From Silene conica (Eukaryota; Streptophyta; Magnoliopsida; Caryophyllales; Caryophyllaceae), in NCBI GenBank assembly GCA_029255685.2, contig CM055313.2, forward strand, positions 28,640,579 to 28,704,578: a stretch of DNA of 64,000 bases, in the 5' to 3' direction. The notes under the pieces are model-generated. The model was given only the letters and a program-made list of their open reading frames with translations. It had not been told where the DNA came from and searched no databases. The translations under genes and the position numbers were made by a program. Numbering within the stretch: the first letter of the stretch is position 1; every line of letters begins with the position of its first letter. Shown piece after piece: positions 10,868-22,522 of this stretch.

Positions 10868-12095
10868 CAAGTTGCAAGGCCACAATTGGAAATCAGAAAT
10901 TCTAGTTTAAGAGGAATATTATCTGTTACAAGTGTTGAAAACGGATAATACCTCTCTTATTTAGTAGGCTCCATTTCTCCCTACTTGTCCTCTCACTATC
11001 TGTCCTCAACTTGTGATAGATAGACCCTTTGATGGAAATAACTACTGCTTCCCGTATTTCGATCATTTGTTTACTTTTATTTTTAACACAAAAATTAAGG
11101 AAAGGGAAGATGAACATTTGACGGTAGTGTTATTAGATGCCAAGTGAACAATAATAAAATTATGTGATAAAATAACTCATTAAAACCATGCCTAATATAA
11201 AAAAATATATATATAAATTAATAAGACACCGAAAATGGTAAAAAAATGTCAGTGCAAACTAATGTGCTAATATATTTTCATTAATATGAAAAATATCCGT
11301 TATAAACTGAACACGGATATGATAGTTTTCTCATAATATACAAGTGACAAATCAGGTAGGAATTAAATGAAGCACCCCACATTTCGTGCCACCTATGATA
11401 TTGTAGGAGGAAATTAACCTTATTCAGTTTGTAACAAATAGTGTTCATTTTCAACCGAACAAATTGATTACCTATTGATGAGCGGAGTCACGGGGTACTA
11501 TTCATGTGGTATGGAGAACGTGCATGAATATTTCATCTTGTATATATCGAATAGGCGCCAGGGCTTTCGTCCTCGATCCGCAGCGTGTACGTGAGCCAAA
11601 GTAGTAGTCTTTGTTACTGTTTTGTAGTTACGTTGGTTATGATAATACGATTATTCTTCACCATTGACGTCGTGATCAATTGTTTAGCAGGTTTGTTTTT
11701 CGCATAAAAATTGAGTGACGCATGGGAGAGTATAGCTGTATATGCTATAAAAAAATATAAAATTATCGTAGTATTTATCTATATTTATATTATAACAGGA
11801 AATTTCTTTTAAGCAATTACAGATTCTCCAACTTTTACGAACTATGTAACATAAATTTAAATAACATAGTTATTCATTCATGAATAAACATTAATAAATT
11901 ACTATTTCGTATATTACGTTCCCCCCAAAAAACAGAAAAAACTCTCTAATTCTTTTTTTTTTTCACAAAATTAATGAAATTCGTCAAATTACTCAGTTAT
12001 GGTCGATATATAATTATCGATCATTTCGATCAGGTACTTAAATTATTATTATTTATTAAGTTCATTTATAATAGTTTGTATGTCGTAGTCCATAA
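10868..12095. other. Host-like intergenic sequence, no gene seen
   Basis: AT-rich DNA upstream of the peptide gene, ending at the edge of element D. A 63-codon minus-strand frame at 10926-11117 has no recognisable features. No LTR ends or inverted repeats were found. Confidence 0.5.
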
Positions 12096-12132
12096 TGTCG
12101 AGTCAAATTTATTTAAGGGCCTGTACTAAGAC
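12096..12132 (-). repeat. Outer tip of the 3' LTR of element D
   Basis: Begins about TGTCGAG and reads into TTTAAGGGCCTGTACTAAGAC, which resembles the reverse complement of the last bases of the A LTRs (AAGAGCCTTTAGCAAGAC). It continues at 20409 after E2. The exact outer border is uncertain because the sequence has diverged. Confidence 0.5.
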
Positions 12133-13422
12133 TGTTGGGAAATGTGTCCTCAACAATAGTGCGATCACGTAATTAAATCTCATAACAAGAATGCGCAAGG
12201 GATGATACGAATTATTAGTCAACTGACCAACATTAATCGGTAATGATTGGCTAGCTAGAGTTTGACATTACTGTCGTATGACGGTGATGGTCAGTTGATC
12301 CCTTTAGGTCACACCTTTAGGACAATTCCCTTAATTGATAAAGTGATCAAATGTATATTGATACGATTTGATCATATTCCTTAAACTCGTATATCGAGAA
12401 ATTAGAGGTTAAATCTTAATGTAAGATTTTTGTTTAAAATTGAAACGTGTCAATTGTTAAACATTAAACGATATTTTAAGATATCGTAATTAGAATGAAT
12501 TGGGTTGAAATTAATACAAAAGTTGTAAATCGTATTGACGATAAAATATTATTTTACAATGGTAATTTCGAATTACTTGTTAATTGAATAAATATGATTT
12601 ATTTAATTATGTATAATATTTATGGGATAAATATTTACATGTTTCAAATGTACTAAAGTATTTTATATCTAAATGACATATAAGATGTCACACTTTATAC
12701 AATTGTACATTTGACAAATTGTAAAATGAAGTCCATATTATGGACTATGTGGCACGGTTAAGTGGGGTTAGTTGTGTGGGTGATTAGTGTATTTAACACA
12801 CTACAATGATTATGTTAGACATAATCCTTGAGTCCCCCACCTAGAGCCATCCTAAGAGCCTTGAGAAGGGAAGTTGTTCCCTTGATTGCTCTTCCCATAG
12901 CCGGCTACCCTCTTCCCAAGTGAGCATGCTTAAGTTAGTTTATATGATAATTAAGAGGCATGCTCATTATATATATATGGATATATCATAATCATTCATT
13001 CTTCTTCTCTTCTCTTACCCTAGCCGAAATTCTACACTAGTAAGAAAAGATTGTTTAACCTCTATTAGTTATTATAAGATAATAAAATTAATACTAAGAG
13101 TAGTATTCAAAATATATTTCTAATAAGAGAGATTGGAAATAAATTAAGGAAAAACCGATTCCTAGTCTAGCATACAAAGTTTCGGTTCATTTGGGGCTTG
13201 TCTTGGTGCATCCGGAGGAGGTATTCTATATTGGGTACTCGGAGGATCATCCTTGCAATATACTTGGACCGAGTGTAAGAACACGGTTTACTCCTTATTT
13301 CCGCTTTTAGTAGCATGCATAAGATCTAATAAAAGAGTTTATTATTATGTTAATTAAAAGTTAATTAAAAGGTTTTGTTAGTATGACTAAATTAGTTTAT
13401 GAGCAACTAGTTAAACCTAACA
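12133..13422 (+). repeat. 5' LTR of E2
   Basis: TGTTGGGAAATG...CCTAACA, 1290 bp. The head carries an 11-bp inverted pair (12219-12229 with 12288-12298) enclosing a conserved segment that is also found in E1, E3 and F. Confidence 0.95.
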
Positions 13423-13424
13423 AT

Positions 13425-13436
13425 TGGTATCAGAGC
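13425..13436 (+). other. Primer-binding site of E2
   Basis: TGGTATCAGAGC, 2 nt after the LTR; initiator Met-tRNA type. Confidence 0.95.
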
Positions 13437-15884
13437 AAAAGGGTTGTTTGCATGCTTTCCGTTTCGTTTTTACGGAGTTATTATGATAACAAAAATAAAA
13501 CTTGAATTTTCGTATGATATAAGATATGGACGAAATATTTTAAGCATGAATACCTACTGATTCAAAAATGTTTTAGAAGATTTGGAATAATTTTTGCATG
13601 AATATTGATCATTGGTATTTTAATTTCGGTTTTTAATACGTTTTAATGGTTAAAAATGATTAATTTTGGGAAAAATAGTTAAAATAAGCTTCTGGCCGAG
13701 ATTTTTCAGTATGATATCACATGTATTTTCTATAATATGAATATGAATTTTCGTAAATTATGGATCTTTAAATCGTGTGATATGAATTTTAATGGTTAAA
13801 ATGCAATAAGATGAATAAAAATGGGTTAAAAATAGTTATATTATGAATTTGACTATAAAAATTTATGAGGATGTCACATGCAATATTTAAAAATTATGTT
13901 GAATTTTCCGGAAATTTATCTCAAATATTGCAATATTATAGATTTTTAATGTAAAAATCGGGTAATTAGTGACATTATTTCGACTTTAATAGTTTAAGTT
14001 GGAATTTGGCCACAAAAATTTAGCACGATGTCATATATATTATTTCCAGCATGTATAAAATTTTCGAGAATTTTATCTTATTTTATGCTTGAGAAATAAT
14101 TTTAAATGTTAAAATCGTACGATATATGACGTAAATCGTTAAAATTTGCAAATGTTGTTAAAAATGGCCGAAAATGTAACCCATATTAGTCATATATGAT
14201 ATGTTCATCATGAAAATATTCTTGGGAGCCTAAAGTTTCAGATTTGATTTGATTTTATTTAATTTTTGTTTTGTTAAAAGTAGCAATTAAAAATTAAATA
14301 ATAGGAGGCATGCTTTAAAATTTCGGCTATGGGGCTATGTGCCATTTAATTTTCTGTCCATCTTGTGTTCTTAAATTGTTTTGGAAGGTATAAAAATATT
14401 ATTAGTATTTAATTTGCATTTATGAAGTTAATTATTGAATTTTCCGACTTAAATTGCTCGTTTTACGTGTTATTTTCGAAATAATAATAAAACCGTATAA
14501 AATACTAATATTTTAACTTTCTGAAAATTTTAAGAACATTCTGGATTTTTCAAAATTTGAATTTTGAATTTTCGAAATTTTAATGTCTCTTTTGGATTTT
14601 ATATTATTTTTTCCCGTAAAACCGAGTAATACCGATCAATATTAATACATATTAAGTTAAGTCATGTTCAAAGTTTGAGTAAGACTAAATTTTGAATCCT
14701 ATATGAGTTAGGATGATTAACTTAACGATGAAAACCGTTTCATTTAATGCATAGTGTTGTTAAACGTTAAAACACGCGATTCCATAAACCGAGGTTTACG
14801 ATAACTATTTAAATAAGTGTTTTAAATAGGACGATTTGGCTTAGGATTTGCATGTTAATTCATATTTATATAAGCATTGCATATTTATATTATGAATGTC
14901 ATGATTTATTTTTTACGTAATTTTGGGAATTATGTAATTTACTTAGTATGACCTTAGTTTTTAAATTGGTATTTCCCGTAATGTAAGGGGTTACCGATTC
15001 GGTTGTAATTTTGTGATCTCGTATCACCCAATTGTAATTTATTTCTATTTTATAACGTATAAAGTAGACTAGAAAAGTTGTAATATTTGTAAAATCCGGA
15101 GTTCCTTGAAGACGGTGCCATTCGGAAAGGAGTTCCGATCAAGACGGTGTTTACCTCGAAGTGCGTGCCGCGTGAAGTTCAAGGGACCAAAGGAGTTGGT
15201 TTCCGAATTTGTACTTTGTTATTTCTTTTCTAGGAAAGGCCATACTAGGGTTTATTTATGCTTTTATTTTTGCTTTTTATATGTTTGCATGCATAGCCAA
15301 ATCGTCATACATCGTATCATGCATGTTTCGACTTAGTCGACCTAGTCTTTTATTTTATCGATAATTCACCGACTTAGTTCACTTAAACGGAGATAGATAA
15401 TAATTTGACTAGATCTCTTACATATAAACATTGAGACTTAGCCTTACCAAAGAGTACGGACCCATGAATCCCTTCTTCACAAAAACGTAGGCTCGGCTAC
15501 ACCGGGGTACTAAAATTGTCACGTTGGGTAAGTGGGGTAATAAGATTACACCTTGAAATTTGGTTGATCTCAACGAAAGTATTCGTAACCGTAGTTGCAA
15601 TAAGTTCGGGCTAAAGATAATTTTAAGAAAATTGTCGACCGAGAGTTCTAAGAGTAGAACCGATTAAAGAGTTAATCCACCAAATTATACCAATACGGGT
15701 TGAATCGGCTACACCGTGCCCGGATTAGTATGGGTTTGGGTCTCGGGATTGTTTACTTAATTGGGTAAGAGATCATTAAGTAAATACATAACTAAACTTG
15801 TTAAAGTTTCTAGTTTAAAATTATGAATTTAAAAATGATGTTGTTTTTCCTTTTATTATTGTAGTTTAATTTTCAACATCGACT
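13437..15884 (+). other. E2 leader, noncoding, partly conserved
   Basis: AT-rich 5' untranslated region. The distal third, about 15060-15790, is strongly conserved with the leaders of E1 (about 3830-4560, reverse) and E3 (about 38640-39370, reverse). It includes a GGAGTTCC...GACGGTG duplication near 15100-15150 and the block around 15480-15760. A packaging or translation-control role is inferred. A 60-codon antisense frame (15418-15600) is treated as a by-product of the conserved bases. Confidence 0.75.
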
Positions 15885-16793
15885 ATGGCAACCAACGCTC
15901 CACCTCTCACTAACGTATCATGGCTTCGATCCTTTATGGATCGTTGTAAACTCGATAAGCATGGTTCCAATTTTAAGGATTGGGATGCGCAATTGCTTTT
16001 GGCCGCTCAAGGTGACGATAAGAGTCGTTACCTATCCGAAGCCGCTCCTCCCGCTCCGACCGCTCGTTCATCGGTCCAAACTCGTGAGGCCTATGAAGCC
16101 TACATGAAAGAGTCCTCCGCTCTTAAAAATGTGCTCATCTTCTCCATGGAGCCGGATCTCCAAAGGAGTATGATTAAGTTGACCACATCGTATGAAATTT
16201 ACACCAAGCTTGCGACCATGTTTTCGCAAACTCCTAGGGTGATTCAATATGAGGCGGCTTCCGCCTTCTTTGACATTACAATCAAGGAAGGGCAAAAGAT
16301 AAGCCCTCATGTGCTCAAACTAGTTGAGCTCGCGGAGACTCTAAAAGCTCAAGATGTTGATGTTCCCGACTCTCTCATCATTGACCGAGTTCTTCACTCG
16401 CTCAATAAGGTTAAGGCGTATGCTCAATTCCGGGTGAATTTCAATATGCGAAACCAAGAGACCTCGTTAGACGAGTTGCATAAGATGCTAGTCCAAGCCG
16501 AAAGGGACATGGGACTTCATGAAAGTTCCACCAAGGATGTTTTAAACATCGAAAAGAAAGGGAAAACGAGCTTCAAGAGGAATGCCTCGAAAGGCAAGGG
16601 CAAGAAAACGTTCAAGCCCAAGGCGACCAAAGAAAAGACCTTTTCGAAAGGCGCTTCCACCTCGTCTTCTAAAGAGCAAGACAAGTGCCATTATTGCACG
16701 AGGATCGGTCATTGGAAGCGAAATTGCCCCAAGTACTTAAGTGATCTCAAAATTGGGAAGGCAACCGCCGTAGGTAATAATTCTCGCGTATAA
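15885..16793 (+). CDS. gag: Copia-type Gag of E2
   Basis: A 302-residue frame that looks whole. It begins MATNAPPLTNVSWLRSF in a UBN2-type Gag head (about residues 10-230), with motifs NFKDWDAQLLLAAQGDD and YEIYTKLATMF. A lysine- and serine-rich linker (about 230-265) and one CCHC zinc knuckle follow, with CHYC and GHWKRNCPKYL at about 268-286. Gag assembles the particle and binds RNA through the knuckle. No protease or pol follows in any frame before the 3' LTR, so replication would need proteins supplied by another element. E3 is the obvious relative, since it shares the leader and the 3' region. Confidence 0.9.
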   Translation: MATNAPPLTNVSWLRSFMDRCKLDKHGSNFKDWDAQLLLAAQGDDKSRYLSEAAPPAPTARSSVQTREAYEAYMKESSALKNVLIFSMEPDLQRSMIKLTTSYEIYTKLATMFSQTPRVIQYEAASAFFDITIKEGQKISPHVLKLVELAETLKAQDVDVPDSLIIDRVLHSLNKVKAYAQFRVNFNMRNQETSLDELHKMLVQAERDMGLHESSTKDVLNIEKKGKTSFKRNASKGKGKKTFKPKATKEKTFSKGASTSSSKEQDKCHYCTRIGHWKRNCPKYLSDLKIGKATAVGNNSRV

Positions 16794-19118
16794 TTCATGT
16801 CGTTTATCAACTTATGTATAGTGATACAAATGTGTTGATATTTACCCTTTTTAATTGTTTTAAAGGGCCACCCCCGAATAATGATAGGGGCAAGGACAAG
16901 GAAGCTTGAAGTTCCTTATTTGGATGGCTCCGGTAGCATCCAATTGATCGAAGACTTGAAGAGCTAGGCTCTAATTTTCATATCGTCTTCTTTCATATTT
17001 TGCATTTATTTATGGAACAATTTAATTTTCTTGTAAGACAAGGATTAAAATCCTAAAACAATGGTTGTAATTTTGGATATTAGTGACTTGGTTTTCAACC
17101 CGAGTCACTACTTTTGTTCTTAATCAATGTTTTGATTTCTCAAATAAATTGCAAGCCTTGTTTAAACATGAATGATAGAAATTTAATATTGATACGATCA
17201 AGTATAAAAGAATCAAGAGTTGATTAAAAACGGAGAACTACACCCCATGAGATAGATTCAATCAAAATGAGACTATATCAGTTCATTATAAGATTTTCAG
17301 TGAAAATGAGAATGTATTCATCACACCTATCAAACTTCAAACATTCAAATACATTGGTTGATCGAAATAGCTATCCTTAAACAAGTAAAAGTTATTGTTA
17401 GAAGGATAGAGTGGGAGAAAATATTTCGCTCACAAACCAATGATGTGAATAAAGGAGAGATCTTAGAGAAGATTCTTACTTGGGAGTCTTAAGAAGAGCC
17501 CTAAATGATTTGAAGAAACTACGGGAGGACACTCGAAGAAAGGTTCTTTGTGTTCATTGTTTCATAGAGAGGAAACTTGAAACCCCGTATGAAATCATCG
17601 GTAGGAAAACGGTTCCTATGTAGTTATAAAGAAATTATCATGTCATGTTCGTCTCAAGGAAACGAAGACATGATAAGAAGGTAATGAATGATTGAATGGA
17701 AACAGATCACTATAAGGATAGTGATAGTGATAATGATTCAAGATCAAAGTAATAGTTTAACATGCGAGAAATGAAAGGTTCATTTAAGATATCGAGAGAT
17801 ATTGATTTTAGTGGGAGCGATTTTCATCAAAAGAATTAAACCTACCATTTAGAGAGAATGGGTGATTCTTTAAGGTGTAAAGAATAAGAGGTTTTCAATT
17901 CTAGATGATCAAATACTTTATATCATAAGATGATGGAGCTTATGGGAAGATTTATTATATAGATAATAAAAGGTCGCCCACTAAGAGTTAGAATGGTTGG
18001 ATACATTATTCATAACGATGAATGAAACCATTAACAAATAGCCAAGATGAGTGAAAATTATTAAAATGATGAAATCATAAATAGACTACAATATAGATTT
18101 CAGTACATAAGTGACTATAGAGAGTGATTTTAATCCCTCCAGTATATCGATACGTCACAAGTTATGAGATAACAGTGGGAGCTTTCCTCCGGAAAGGAAA
18201 CTCAAAATCTAGAAAGAGTTCTAGATATGTACTCAAATAGAATCATATTATACGGGATAATATGAGAATAAAGGAGACCAAAAGTTGTAAGTTTTGCTAT
18301 TATGAATAAAGGTTATTCGCAAAACGCTAATACAAATAGATGATTGTGCATCAAAATGCAATGTAATAGTTTTGACTATTGTTGCATGACAACATCATTT
18401 GAGTTATGATTAACTCAAAATGAAAAATACTTTGTCAGAGTCCAAATGGGTTGTATGAGACAATATTGAACCCCATAAGTGAACTGGATTGACTTAGTAT
18501 GGCCCCTAGCCGCTTACATGAGGTGACGTCTCAAAGCGACTAGAGTGTGAGGCGATTGATGGCAAGTTCAAGTGCCATAGAGTCATATGCGATGACTAGT
18601 CGATCACATAGGCAGACTGTAAGAGACACTCTGTCGGGAAATGTGACCGCTTATAGAGTTCTGGAAATTTTATAGCCGGGTCGTGGCGAGAGCTGCTATA
18701 GTATTCTTATGAGTCAATTCTTTGACTAAAGACTACTCTCCCAAGATGGTACAGTTTAGGCATAACTTTGATCCATTCTCTACGACTTTTCGTAACTGGA
18801 GTCAAATGGGATTGTTTTGGGTTATGACTGACTGTGACTAGTTGAAGGAAGTAGTGCGATAGAAATTGTCCACCCCTTGTCAGGGTTGTTCAAATCTCAG
18901 GGCCACTCGAGGAGATATTAACTGGAAATGCGTGGCCACGCTCGGAAGGTATCTATGGTAGATAATTCCGGTCAGACAGTTATTCTCCAGATCGAGGAAA
19001 CCATTCATGATATGATCAAATGCAAGAACGACCAGAGAGAGACATCTTGCATTGAGTGGGAGATTGTAATAGGACAAGAGAATTGGTGACGCACACTTGT
19101 CGAGGACAAGTGGGAGAT
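16794..19118 (+). other. E2 post-gag noncoding region
   Basis: About 2.3 kb without a coding frame. The last roughly 700 bp (18430-19118) align in reverse to the segment between the E3 pol stop and its LTR (34264-34960). Shared landmarks are the 12-bp palindrome GCGTGGCCACGC (18930-18941 here, 34441-34452 in E3) and two GTGGGAGAT motifs 46 nt apart (19056-19064 and 19110-19118). The second motif is the polypurine tract touching the LTR. Confidence 0.8.
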
Positions 19119-20408
19119 TGTTGGGAAATGTGTCCTCAACAATAGTGCGATCACGTAATTAAATCCCATAACAAGAATGCGCAAGGGATGATACGAATTA
19201 TTAGTCAACTGACCAACATTAATCGGTAATGATTGGCTAGCGAGAGTTTGACATTACTGTCGTATGACGGTGATGGTCAGTTGATCCCTTTAGGTCACAC
19301 CTTTAGGACAATTCCCTTAATTGATAAAGTGATCAAATGTATATTGATACGATTTGATCATATTCCTTAAACTCGTATATCGAGAAATTAGAGGTTAAAT
19401 CTTAATGTAAGATTTTTGTTTAAAATTGAAACGTGTCAATTGTTAAACATTAAACGATATTTTAAGATATCGTAATTAGAATGAATTGGGTTGAAATTAA
19501 TACAAAAGTTGTAAATCGTATTGACGATAAAATATTATTTTACAATGGTAATTTCGAATTACTTGTTAATTGAATAAATATGATTTATTTAATTATGTAT
19601 AATATTTATGGGATAAATATTTACATGTTTCAAATGTACTAAAGTATTTTATATCTAAATGACATATAAGATGTCACACTTTATACAATTGTACATTTGA
19701 CAAATTGTAAAATGAAGTCCATATTATGGACTATGTGGCACGGTTAAGTGGGGTTAGTTGTGTGGGTGATTAGTGTATTTAACACACTACAATGATTATG
19801 TTAGACATAATCCTTGAGTCCCCCACCTAGAGCCATCCTAAGAGCCTTGAGAAGGGAAGTTGTTCCCTTGATTGCTCTTCCGATAGCCGGCTACCCTCTT
19901 CCCAAGTGAGCATGCTTAAGTTAGTTTATATGATAATTAAGAGGCATGCTCATTATATATATATGGATATATCATAATCATTCATTCTTCTTCTCTTCTC
20001 TTACCCTAGCCGAAATTCTACACTAGTAAGAAAAGATTGTTTAACCTCTATTAGTTATTATAAGATAATAAAATTAATACTAAGAGTAGTATTCAAAATA
20101 TATTTCTAATAAGAGAGATTGGAAATAAATTAAGGAAAAACCGATTCCTAGTCTAGCATACAAAGTTTCGGTTCATTTGGGGCTTGTCTTGGTGCATCCG
20201 GAGGAGGTATTCTATATTGGGTACTCGGAGGATCATCCTTGCAATATACTTGGACCGAGTGTAAGAACACGGTTTACTCCTTATTTCCGCTTTTAGTAGC
20301 ATGCATAAGATCTAATAAAAGAGTTTATTATTATGTTAATTAAAAGTTAATTAAAAGGTTTTGTTAGTATGACTAAATTAGTTTATGAGCAACTAGTTAA
20401 ACCTAACA
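19119..20408 (+). repeat. 3' LTR of E2
   Basis: 1290 bp, about three substitutions from the 5' copy, ending CCTAACA followed by TSD aagac. Confidence 0.95.
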
Positions 20409-20831
20409 AAGACTCCCCAAATAAATAAGGATGTTACCATCTCGGTTTCCCGAGGTAGTAGATACAAAGGAAGTAACACAGTACTTTATTATTGAATGTT
20501 AAACTGAAAAGCAAGTTCTTACAACCATCTTGAAAACTGTCTTAAATAAAACAAGTACAACTCATGACAAAAAACTATAGTGATCTAGACTCTAGTCTGG
20601 TCCGGATCCAAGCTCTCCCTTCCCTTAGCCTCCATGGTCTCAAGCACCTGTCAGTCTGCTCCCCAATAATTTGGTTCATCACAGGTGATCACGAATACAC
20701 AGGGTCAACCACGAGGTTGAGTAGAGGAAAATTAAACAGTCAAACATTGCCATAAATAGAAAGTCAATCATCTCCACTCCGAATCACAAGACCCAATATT
20801 CTCCACTCCGTATCACAAGACCCATTATCTC
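20409..20831 (-). repeat. 3' LTR of element D, second piece
   Basis: Sequence between insertions E2 and C. In reverse it resembles the last part of the A LTRs: the hairpin CTCGG/CCGAG at 20441-20454 and the CAACC/GGTTG hairpin near 20704-20717 occupy matching places. Its right part begins a tandem array with a 27-28 bp unit. Confidence 0.75.
20769..20831. repeat. 27-28 bp tandem repeat, left half
   Basis: Units of the form CTCCACTCCGAATCACAAGA followed by CCCAAT. The array continues beyond element C at 29459-29567 for about four more units. C landed inside it, duplicating atctc. Confidence 0.85.
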
Positions 20832-21867
20832 TGTAACATCCCAATATTTAGGGATTCGGAAGTTTAAAGATTTTAAGTTCAAGTTCGAGAAATAATTTAT
20901 ATTTCGTAATTCTTGGGATTTCATTTAAATAACTGATTAATTTATGTGACAATATTTTTAAAAGGATTTAAATAAGATTTCATTTAATTGCGTAATTTGC
21001 GTCTTAGCAATTTAATTTCATAGCCCGGAAAAATATTTATATCGTCTTAAGTTTATAGTGACCTTAAGTCGATATTTTTAGCTTAAACCGTCGTAAAACT
21101 TGTCTTATAAGCCCAACTTGTTAATGGACCCATTTCCCCTCTTTTTCCTCACAAAACCCTAACCCCACCATCTTCTACCTTCCTCCTCCATTTCATTTTT
21201 CTGATTTGATAAAACAAACAAACACCATTTTTGATTTCCTCCTCCTTCAATTTTAAAACTCTCATAGAATCTTCTTTTCTTATCCGATTGAGGCGATTTT
21301 TGCGGCCACGGATTCCTCTTCTCGCCCTCCATCTTTCTAGGTAAGTTTTTACCCAGAATAATTCCGTGTTATATTCTGGTCGTGACCCTAAGGTCATGTT
21401 TTTCGAGGCTTACGGATATTTGTTGTGTTTCTAGCGCGGACTTGGGCAAAAGGAGTAGCTTGGAGTCGGAATCATGTTGGTTTAAGAAGTTATAAGGTGA
21501 CGATTATGAGAAACTCAGCCTTTTTGTTAAAATAGCAAGTTTTGTTGTGTTCTTGTTATTGTTTCTGATTTTGTTCAAGGATGATGATTAATGGACTTAG
21601 TAACATGTTTAGGAATGTTCTTACTTGTTGAATTCATGCCTTGTTGATGTTTCACATGCTCTTATGTTATTTTCAGAAATTTCATGCTTAAGACGAATAC
21701 TTTATATAATCATTTTGAGGATTGTTATGGGTTTAATTGCTGATAGCTAGATGTATTAGATGAATTGAAATAATGGGTAATCATCTATTGTAATGTTCAT
21801 GGAAGTTCCGTATAGAATTGTGGAAGTATTGACATTGCTGGAAAAATGCGTTTTCTGAACAGGCTCT

Positions 21868-22225
21868 CTGAGCCGGTCGACCGGCTGAGGGTGTTTCTTG
21901 TGGTTTTTGCGAAAGTCTGAGATTTGTAGGATTAGGAAGCCCAGCCGGCAGACCGGCCGCCTGTCAGTCGGCTGGGAGTGCATTGTAGTCTTTTGCGTGT
22001 TTATGAGAAATAGAGTTTGGAATGCCAGCCGGTGGGCCGGCTGCCTGCCAACCGGATGGTAGCCTCATTGTTGGATTTTCGTAAATTAAGGGAAGTGGGT
22101 TCCCAGCCGGTAGGCCGGCTGCCTGCCGACCGGCTGGGAGTCCTTTGTTGTTGTTTTGTTTTAAAGAAGGGAGGCTGAGTTGGATCACCAGCCAGTAGGC
22201 CGGCTGCCTGCCGACCGGCTGGGGA
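21868..22225. repeat. Array of GC-rich quasi-palindromes in the C 5' LTR
   Basis: Five units spaced about 70-90 bp apart. Each has outer arms such as CCCAGCCGGT and ACCGGCTGGG around a GGCCGGCTGCCTGCC core. The same array recurs in the 3' LTR at about 27520-27890. The surrounding DNA is AT-rich, so the units stand out. Confidence 0.85.
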
Positions 22226-22385
22226 TCCCTGTAGCATATTTTTATTTCGAATTCGTAATTCGTTCGTAACTTTTAAACGGTTAATCGGTTTTGATTGAAA
22301 CTCGTTCCTTGTATCTTTGATATGTATTTGAGGTCCCCGGAGGATGGGCGACACTATATTGGGTTCGTGAATGGAGAGAGGATAG

Positions 22386-22430
22386 AGACCCCCCGGTCGG
22401 GTAACCGAAAGGGAAACCGGCTCTCCCTCA
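22386..22430 (+). other. GNRA-type hairpin module, first copy
   Basis: TCGG-GTAA-CCGA hairpin followed by GGGAAACCGGCTCTCC. The second copy at 23224-23265 has ACTGG-GTAA-CCAGT, and B at 50592-50632 has CCGG-GCAA-CCGG. Stems differ but pair, and the tetraloop stays GNRA. Confidence 0.65.
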
Positions 22431-22522
22431 ACTTAGTTCCCGGGGTCAATTAAGTGTTGATTAGAAATGTAAAAGTTTAGAACTGTAGATTAGTCTCTAG
22501 ATTTGGATGATATTGTTTTGAT

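Larger units (their letters stand above)
12133..20408 (+). mobile_element. Element E2, gag-only Copia-type LTR element
   Basis: A complete LTR element with identical-length LTRs (1290 bp), a primer site, a 2.46-kb leader, one gag frame, a 2.3-kb noncoding region and a polypurine tract. It is flanked by TSD aagac (12128-12132 and 20409-20413). It looks whole in its own layout but encodes no pol, like the TR-GAG class of non-autonomous elements. It is inserted into the 3' LTR of element D. About three differences between LTR copies imply a very recent insertion, on the order of 0.1-0.2 million years at usual plant rates (rough). Confidence 0.9.

Noticed and set aside
15418-15600. 60-codon antisense frame also present in E1 (4005-4187)
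   Set aside because: The protein is alike in E1 and E2 only because the leader bases are conserved. In the E3 leader the same segment does not keep the frame, so a conserved peptide is unlikely.
22001-22354. Repetitive frame rich in AGRQAAGLPAGDP-like units
   Set aside because: It is the translation of the GC quasi-palindrome array; the frame breaks outside the array and lies in an LTR.
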